Source of the DNA: Zeimonas sp032027205
GTDB taxonomy: Bacteria > Pseudomonadota > Gammaproteobacteria > Burkholderiales > Burkholderiaceae_E
Reading direction: 5' to 3'
Assembly (NCBI GenBank): GCA_032027205.1
Contig: JAVSMN010000001.1
Coordinates: 186,001 to 250,000, forward strand
DNA: 64,000 nt
Below the pieces are notes generated by a model. That model searched no databases and was not told the DNA's origin. It saw nothing but the letters and a program-made list of their open reading frames with translations. Each line of letters starts with the position of its first letter. Positions within the stretch are counted from its first letter, which is position 1. Both the position numbers and the translations under genes were made by a program. This document shows positions 58,316 through 64,000 of this stretch, piece by piece.

Positions 58316-60838
58316 TCAACGCGCCTGCGGCGGCCGCAGCACGAGCACCGCTGCCGCATCGCGCTCGATGCGCTCGCGCGACGTCACCATCGGCAGGTAG
58401 CGAACCCTCGACCACGGCTCGACGAAATCGCCGTAATGCGGCGAGAGCCGGTGCCCGCTCTGCCCCGTCGAGACGATGAAGCGCGACGCATCGGGGTCGG
58501 CGAGATCGTAGATCGCGCGATAGCCCGGCGCCCACCGGTTCTCGAAGGGCGCCGCCGCGTCCCACGGATCGTGGCGCGCGACGTCGATCGTGCTCGGGTC
58601 GCCGCCGCTGGGTGAACGCAGGTCGAACCACTTCGACAGCAGCCAGTGCCGTCCGAACGGCCGATGCGTCGAGACCGCCGGGTGCAGCCGCCCCCACTGC
58701 CAGCTTTCGGGCTCGCCGCCGAGGCGACGCGAGAGCTCGTCGACAACTTCCTCGAGCGAACGGGCCAGCATGTCGCCGCAGTCCTCGACGACGGCAGTAC
58801 TTCTGTCGTCGCACCAGTGCGCCCGAGCCGGATCGGCGAGCGCGTCGCGCAACGGGTTGTGGCGCATGCGATGGCGCTCGAGTTGGGCGAAGAGCTCCGG
58901 GCCGACATCGTCCTCGAAGACCGCGCGACGCAACCGATCGATCCAGGCGACGGCAATCAGCGGCTCGGGTCGCTCGGCAACGAGCACGGGCGCATCCCGC
59001 TCGGGCTGCGCATCGGCCCACGCGCGCAACATCGCGAGCACGTGCCGCGCGCGTTCGCTGCGCGGCTGCGTGCCGAGCAGCGCCGGCAACAGTTCGCCCA
59101 CCGCCGGCGAACCGAGATCGGCCTGGATCGCGGCGAAGGCGTCGGCATCGTGCACGTCGAGTGCGCGCAGCTTCGCGGCGATCCGGTCGGAGCGATACGG
59201 CAACGCCCATTCGCCGGCGATGTGATACGGGTAATCGTCGCCGACGATCCGCTGGTTCGCGGTGACCAGCATCCCGTCGGCGGGCTGCTCGGCCTGCGGC
59301 AGCTCATCGAAGGGGATCGTTCCGATCCAGTCGTAGCGGACATCCCAGCCGGGCGCCGGAAGGCTGCCGCGCAGTTCGTTGTCGGCGCGGCGCAGCGGCA
59401 CGGCGCCGGCCGCCACGAAGCCGATCCGTCCGTCGGCATCGGCATAGACGACGTTCTGCTGCGGCCCGTGCAGATCGCGCAGCGCCGCGCGGAACGACGA
59501 CGCGTCGGTGGCGGTGTTCATCCCGAAGCCGGCGCGAATCGTGCGGTCGCCGGGCGAAAGCATCGTCCAGGCAAACGACAGCACGTGCGGCGCCGGCCCG
59601 CGCGCGTCGAGCAACTCGCGGGCGGCGGCGAGCACGTCGGAGATCACCGGCCCGTGGCGCGTCTCGCGCACGAGCTGCTCGACGTCCGGCGCTCCCTTCA
59701 CGCGGATCGTTTCGGTGCGCGTTTCGAACCGCGCCCAACCGCCGGGCGTGCGATAGCGGCCCGGATCGTCCAGGTCGACGCGCTCGAGATAGAGGTCCTG
59801 CGTGTCGGGGGCGGTATTGGTGAAGCCCCAGGCGACACGGTCGGTGCGACCGAGCACGACGTACGGCAACCCGGGAAGCGTTGCACCGATCGCCTGCAGC
59901 CCGGGGGCGGACAGATGCGCGAGATACCAGAGCGACGGCGCGGCGAGCCCCAGGTGCGGATCGTTGGCAACCATCGGCTTGCCGCTCGGCGTCTTTCGGC
60001 CATCGACCGCCCAGTTGTTCGAGCCGAGGCCGTCGAGCGACGTCGACGGCAGCGCGCGAACGATCGCCTGCGCGAGTGCGAGCGCTTCCGAGGGGGGAAA
60101 AACGACCGCGGGCGCGGCGTCGGATCGCGCGTTCGCGGCGTCGCCATACAACGTCGCCGGATCGGCGAGCGGCATCGGCGGCGTGGTGCCGGCCAACTCC
60201 GCCACCTGCTGCGCATCGAGCCGGCCGAGCAGCGCCAGGCGCAGCAACTCCATGCCGTGGTTACCCGACAGATCCCACGCCATCATCGTCGTCCAGCCGA
60301 TCGAATCGGCCGGCTCCCAGTGCTGCGGTCGAACGCCGAGCAACAGGAACTCGGGCGACAGCTGCCAGGGCCGCGCCTTAAGGTGCTCGATCCACGCGTT
60401 GACGCCGTCGGCGTAGGACTGCAGCGCCGCGCGGGTGGCAGGATCGAGTTCGGCCTCGATACGCTCGGCGTTGCGGCGGATGCCGAGCGTGCGCAGGAAG
60501 CGGTCGGTGCCGAGCGCGTCGGGGCCGAGCACCTCGGCGAGCTCCCCGCGCACGATGCGGCGATGCATCTCGAGTTGCCACAGACGGTCCTGTGCGTGCA
60601 GCAGGCCGAGGGCGCGGAACGCATCGAGTTGCGACGCGGCCAGCACATGCGGAATGCCGCGCGCATCGCGGACCACGCGCACCGGCGCGCCGAGACCGTC
60701 GAGCGCGAGCTCGCCGGCCGTCTGCGGCAGCGCCAGGAAGCGCCACGCGAGCGCCGCACCGAACAGGAGCAGCAGCACGAGCGCGAGCAGCGAGCCGCCC
60801 AGCCGCGCGATCGATCGCCGCGTCCGCGCCCGATCCAT
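58316..60838 (-). CDS. Penicillin-acylase-family (Ntn) amidohydrolase
   Basis: An 840-residue precursor: N-terminal membrane anchor or signal (LLALVLLLLFGAALAWRFLAL), alpha chain to about residue 272, then the self-cleavage site before S273 in LDGLGSNNWAVDG, the new N-terminal nucleophile of the beta chain. Such enzymes deacylate amides, including penicillin G or acyl-homoserine lactones; the substrate cannot be told from sequence. ATG at 60838 with a GGAGG-like site chosen; upstream codons look non-coding. Convergent with selD. Confidence 0.85.
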   Translation of the reverse strand: MDRARTRRSIARLGGSLLALVLLLLFGAALAWRFLALPQTAGELALDGLGAPVRVVRDARGIPHVLAASQLDAFRALGLLHAQDRLWQLEMHRRIVRGELAEVLGPDALGTDRFLRTLGIRRNAERIEAELDPATRAALQSYADGVNAWIEHLKARPWQLSPEFLLLGVRPQHWEPADSIGWTTMMAWDLSGNHGMELLRLALLGRLDAQQVAELAGTTPPMPLADPATLYGDAANARSDAAPAVVFPPSEALALAQAIVRALPSTSLDGLGSNNWAVDGRKTPSGKPMVANDPHLGLAAPSLWYLAHLSAPGLQAIGATLPGLPYVVLGRTDRVAWGFTNTAPDTQDLYLERVDLDDPGRYRTPGGWARFETRTETIRVKGAPDVEQLVRETRHGPVISDVLAAARELLDARGPAPHVLSFAWTMLSPGDRTIRAGFGMNTATDASSFRAALRDLHGPQQNVVYADADGRIGFVAAGAVPLRRADNELRGSLPAPGWDVRYDWIGTIPFDELPQAEQPADGMLVTANQRIVGDDYPYHIAGEWALPYRSDRIAAKLRALDVHDADAFAAIQADLGSPAVGELLPALLGTQPRSERARHVLAMLRAWADAQPERDAPVLVAERPEPLIAVAWIDRLRRAVFEDDVGPELFAQLERHRMRHNPLRDALADPARAHWCDDRSTAVVEDCGDMLARSLEEVVDELSRRLGGEPESWQWGRLHPAVSTHRPFGRHWLLSKWFDLRSPSGGDPSTIDVARHDPWDAAAPFENRWAPGYRAIYDLADPDASRFIVSTGQSGHRLSPHYGDFVEPWSRVRYLPMVTSRERIERDAAAVLVLRPPQAR

Positions 60839-60913
60839 CCTCCCTCCCCGCCGCTTCGGTGAGCGGCGAATGCGGCAACGTATCATGGGCAGCCCCATCC
60901 GGCTGGCCTGGTG

Positions 60914-61621
60914 ATGATCCCTGCAGTGGAGCTGGTCGGCGTGCGCAAGGCGTTCGGCGCGCATCTCGTCCTGCACGACGTCTCGCTGCGCGTCGCGCGC
61001 GCCGAGCGCGTCGCGCTACTCGGCGAGTCCGGCAGCGGCAAGTCGACGCTGCTGAACCTGATCGCCGGACTGGAGTCGCCCGACGCGGGCGTCGTCCGCG
61101 TGCTCGGCCACGAAATGTCGGCGCTCGATGCCGACCGACGCGCCGGCGTGCGCCGCGCACACATCGGTTTCGTGTTCCAGGCCTTCCATCTCCTCGCGCA
61201 CCTGAGCGCCGTGCAGAACGTGGCGGTGCCGCTGCTGCTGGCCGGCGAACGCGCCGACGTCGCGCAGGAGCGCGCCGCGCACTGGCTCGACAGCGTCGGA
61301 CTCGGCGAACGACTGCATGCGAAGCCGAGCGAACTGTCCGGCGGCGAGCAGCAGCGCGTGGCGCTGGCCCGCGCGCTGGTGCACGAGCCCGGGCTCGTGC
61401 TCGCCGACGAACCGACCGGCAACCTCGATCCGGCGAGCGCACAGCGCGCGCTGGAGCGGATCGCTTCGACGATCGAGCGATGCGGCGCAGCGCTCGTTCT
61501 CGTCACCCACTCCGAGCAGGCCGCTCGCATCGCCGAACGCCGGGTGCGCCTGCAGCGCCACGTTCTGCAGGAGGAAGCCGCTGCACCGCCGGCGCCCGGC
61601 GCACTGCGTTCGATGCCGTGA
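60914..61621 (+). CDS. LolD/YbbA-like ABC transporter ATPase
   Basis: A 235-residue ATPase of the MacB/LolD group: Walker A GESGSGKSTLLNLIAGLE, FVFQAFHLLAHLS Q-loop, signature LSGGEQQRVALARAL and Walker B VLADEPTGNLD. A GTG directly before the ATG (60911) could also serve. It partners the FtsX-like permease whose start overlaps its stop (TGATG), in a mechanotransmission-type exporter or lipoprotein extraction system. Confidence 0.87.
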   Translation: MIPAVELVGVRKAFGAHLVLHDVSLRVARAERVALLGESGSGKSTLLNLIAGLESPDAGVVRVLGHEMSALDADRRAGVRRAHIGFVFQAFHLLAHLSAVQNVAVPLLLAGERADVAQERAAHWLDSVGLGERLHAKPSELSGGEQQRVALARALVHEPGLVLADEPTGNLDPASAQRALERIASTIERCGAALVLVTHSEQAARIAERRVRLQRHVLQEEAAAPPAPGALRSMP

Positions 61622-64000
61622 TGAACCCCATGAGCGCGCGCACACCGTTCACGCTGCTGCGCTGGATGCTGCTCGCGCAGTGGCGCGCGCAGCCCGGGCG
61701 CGCCGCGATCGCCGTGCTGGCGATCGCCATCGGCGTCGCGCTGGCGCTGGCAATCTCGCTGGTGAATCGTTCCGCGCTCGACGAATTCGCCGCGGCGATC
61801 GCACGCACCGAGGGCCAGGCGACGGCGCAGATTCGAGCGCGCGGCAGCAGCTTCGACGAATCGCTCTACGCACGCATCGCGCGCGACGCGCCCGACATCT
61901 TCGCCAGCCCGATCATCGACGCGCGCTTCGCGCTCGCCGACCGGCCCCCTGCGTCGCTTCGCGTGCTCGGCATCGACGTCTTTCGCGCGGCGACGGTCAC
62001 GCCGAACCTGGTCCCGTCGGCGACACGCGGCGAGCGCAGCGGCGCCGGCTCGCCGCTATTCGACGACGACGCGATCTTCCTGTCGAACGCCGCACGCGCC
62101 TCGCTCGCGCTTGCCGAGGGCGATCGCATCGACCTGCTCGCCGACGGCGAGCGCGTGTCGCTGCGCATTGCCGGCACCGTTCCGGGCGCGGCGGCCGGTC
62201 AGTCGCTGGCCGTCATGGACATCGGCACGATGCAATGGCGGCTCGGCTGGCTCGGCCGGCTTACGCGCATCGACCTGCGCTTCGCGCCGGGCGCCGACGT
62301 CGAACGGCTGCGGGCGGTGTGGACCGAAAGGCTCGCTCCGCAGGCCTACTGGACGACGCCGCAGGCGGGAAGCGAGCGCGCGTCGACGATCTCGCGCGCC
62401 TACCGCGTGAACCTGAACGTGCTCGCACTCATCGCGTGGTTCACCGGCGCGTTCATCGTCCACTCGACGCTGTCGCTCGCTATCGCGCGCCAGCACCGCG
62501 AGCTCGCGCTGCTCGCCGTGCTCGGCGCGCGCGAGCGGTGGCTCGCCCGTCATGTGCTCGCGCAGGGGCTCGTCATCGGCACGCTCGGAGCGATCCTCGG
62601 CGTGTCGGGCGGCATCGCGCTGGCGGCGCTGCTGCTGCGGCAGTCGGGCGGCGACCTGGGCGGCGGCTATTTCGCGGGAACGCACCCGACGCTGGTCGTC
62701 GATCCGCTCGTCACAATTGCCTTCGCCGTCGCCGGCATCGTCACCGGGCTGGCCGGCAGCCTCGCACCGGCTCGCGCGTTGCGCCGGATGCCGGCAGCGC
62801 GGGCGCTGCGCGCCGGCGCGATCGAGGAGCGCGTTCCGGTCGCCGCCCGCAACAGCGGCATCGCGCTCGCCTGCTTCGCGATCGGCGTCGTGCTGCTCGC
62901 GCTGCCGCCGATCGACCAGATTCCGTGGCCTTCCTACGCGGCGATCGCCTTGTGGCTCGTCGCAGCGATTGCGGCGCTGCCGTCGATCGTCGCCGTCGCC
63001 GGCGCGCTCGGCGCGCGCGCGGTGACGCGCGCGCGTGGCAACGCGCTCGGCTGGCTTGCCGTGCAGCGCCTGCACGGTGCGCCGCGCAGCGCCGCAGCAG
63101 CGATGTCGGCGATCGTCGCGAGCTTCGCGCTCGCCGCCGCGATGGCGATCATGGTCACGAGCTTTCGCGAGTCGGTCGCACACTGGCTCGACGAAGTGCT
63201 GCCGGCCGATGCGTACGGCCGCGTCGTCAGCGGCTCAGCCGCCGGAGCCATCGACCCGGCGATGCAGCAGCGCATCGCATCGACGCCCGGCGTGGCGCGC
63301 GCCGAGTTCCTGCGCGTCGTCGAATGGAACCTCGATGCGCAGCGCCCGCCCGTGGCCCTGCTCGTGCGTCCGATCGATGCACGCAACCCATCGTCGCGGC
63401 TGGCGATCGTCGGCGAGACCCGCATTGCGCCCTCGCACACGATTCCCGTCTACGTCAGCGAGGCGATGGTCGACCTCTACCGTTTCGCGCCGGGCACCGT
63501 CGTCGACCGCGCGCTGCCGACCGGCGCGGCGACGACCACGCAGGCAGCAACGAAGCCGCTCTTCGTCGCCGGCGTCTGGCGCGACTACGCGCGACAGCAC
63601 GGCAGCGTCGTCATCGATTCGGGCGCGTGGCGCGCGCTGGGTGGAGACGACACGGCGAACGACGTTGCCGTGTGGTTCGACGACGCGACGCCGCGCGACG
63701 ACGCATGGCGCGCGCTGCGCGCTTCGGTCGACGCGATCGCGGGTTTCGAATGGCGCAGCAGCGGCGAGCTTCGCGCCTCGTCGCTGCGCATCTTCGATCG
63801 CAGCTTCGCCGTCACCTATGCACTCGAGGCGATCGCGATCGCCGTCGCGCTGTTCGGCGTCGCCTCCACCTGGGCGGCCGAGGGCCTTGCGCGGCGACGC
63901 GAGTTCGCCACGCTGTTGCACCTGGGTCTCGCGCGACCGCAGATTGCCGCCTCCTTCGCCATCGAGGCGCTGCTGCAGGTCGCAATCGCGATCGCCTGGG
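61621..64000 (+). CDS. FtsX-like permease, YbbP/AttE type (3' end beyond the window)
   Basis: The frame runs open from ATG 61621 to the window end, giving 793 residues so far. A first membrane helix (AAIAVLAIAIGVALALAISL) precedes a large periplasmic domain (about 45-260), then several membrane segments (about 260-460, including FTGAFIVHSTLSLAIARQH), a second periplasmic domain and the start of a final FtsX core. Two MacB/FtsX units in one chain fit the YbbP or AttE families of about 800-850 residues. The substrate is unknown; lipoprotein or hydrophobic compounds are likely for the family. Translationally coupled to the ATPase upstream. Confidence 0.85.
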   Translation, partial: MNPMSARTPFTLLRWMLLAQWRAQPGRAAIAVLAIAIGVALALAISLVNRSALDEFAAAIARTEGQATAQIRARGSSFDESLYARIARDAPDIFASPIIDARFALADRPPASLRVLGIDVFRAATVTPNLVPSATRGERSGAGSPLFDDDAIFLSNAARASLALAEGDRIDLLADGERVSLRIAGTVPGAAAGQSLAVMDIGTMQWRLGWLGRLTRIDLRFAPGADVERLRAVWTERLAPQAYWTTPQAGSERASTISRAYRVNLNVLALIAWFTGAFIVHSTLSLAIARQHRELALLAVLGARERWLARHVLAQGLVIGTLGAILGVSGGIALAALLLRQSGGDLGGGYFAGTHPTLVVDPLVTIAFAVAGIVTGLAGSLAPARALRRMPAARALRAGAIEERVPVAARNSGIALACFAIGVVLLALPPIDQIPWPSYAAIALWLVAAIAALPSIVAVAGALGARAVTRARGNALGWLAVQRLHGAPRSAAAAMSAIVASFALAAAMAIMVTSFRESVAHWLDEVLPADAYGRVVSGSAAGAIDPAMQQRIASTPGVARAEFLRVVEWNLDAQRPPVALLVRPIDARNPSSRLAIVGETRIAPSHTIPVYVSEAMVDLYRFAPGTVVDRALPTGAATTTQAATKPLFVAGVWRDYARQHGSVVIDSGAWRALGGDDTANDVAVWFDDATPRDDAWRALRASVDAIAGFEWRSSGELRASSLRIFDRSFAVTYALEAIAIAVALFGVASTWAAEGLARRREFATLLHLGLARPQIAASFAIEALLQVAIAIAW

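Noticed and set aside
1..64000. CRISPR arrays, tRNA or rRNA genes, IS elements
   Set aside because: I saw no regularly spaced repeats, no tRNA-like TTCGA cloverleaf, no rRNA signature and no transposase-like protein on either strand.

Overview
The window is high-GC, gene-dense bacterial DNA whose gene content points to a betaproteobacterium, most likely Burkholderiales. The pointers are a DUF2863 protein, the DUF2868/DUF3482 pair, the dnaQ, rnhA, SAM-methyltransferase and mltD neighbourhood, and an Azoarcus-type benzoyl-CoA reductase. Runs of isolated N calls suggest a metagenome-derived or multi-strain consensus assembly. I see no rRNA, tRNA, CRISPR array, insertion sequence or phage gene. 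No gap between genes exceeds about 300 bases.

Layout. (1) 1-3.7 kb: 3' end of a class I ATP-dependent benzoyl-CoA reductase operon (partial bzdO, bzdP, bzdQ, a seven-iron-type ferredoxin), then a hemerythrin. (2) 3.8-10.1 kb: a zinc alcohol dehydrogenase, facing a complete branched-chain/aromatic-acid ABC importer (livKHMGF, minus strand) with a Tat-exported binding protein. (3) 10.2-15.4 kb: a signalling block with an XRE/ScfR-type regulator carrying an internal HisKA-like helix pair, a REC-only response regulator, a two-helix membrane protein and a CbrA/CrbS-like transporter-fused histidine kinase, followed by the remnant of a GT9 glycosyltransferase. (4) 15.7-19.3 kb: DUF2868 membrane protein, DUF3482 GTPase and an MliC-like periplasmic protein with a clear terminator. 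(5) 19.4-28.7 kb: a second Liv importer in an operon with an AMP-forming acyl-CoA ligase, facing a hot-dog thioesterase and an ADP-forming acyl-CoA-synthetase-like protein of unusual domain order. (6) 28.8-39.8 kb: outer-membrane phospholipase A, then a full thiosulfate-oxidation locus: soxR-C-D-Y-Z-A-X-B, tlpA-like, glcG-like and soxH-like on the minus strand, with soxW divergent. One inverted repeat overlaps two opposed promoters. (7) 39.8-50.7 kb: DUF2863, dnaQ, RND efflux pair, rnhA, cfa, a methyltransferase and mltD. (8) 50.7-64 kb: yejABEF-like peptide importer, fabI, selD, a penicillin-acylase-family hydrolase, and a LolD/FtsX-like ABC exporter cut by the window end.

Together the genes suggest an organism that can reduce aromatic CoA thioesters anaerobically, import and activate organic acids, and draw energy from reduced sulfur. 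Because SoxCD is present, thiosulfate oxidation to sulfate without stored sulfur is expected. The least explained parts are the HisKA-sharing regulator/kinase block and the reordered ADP-forming ligase. The most informative sequence-level oddity is that all 22 N calls fall at positions compatible with synonymous variation.
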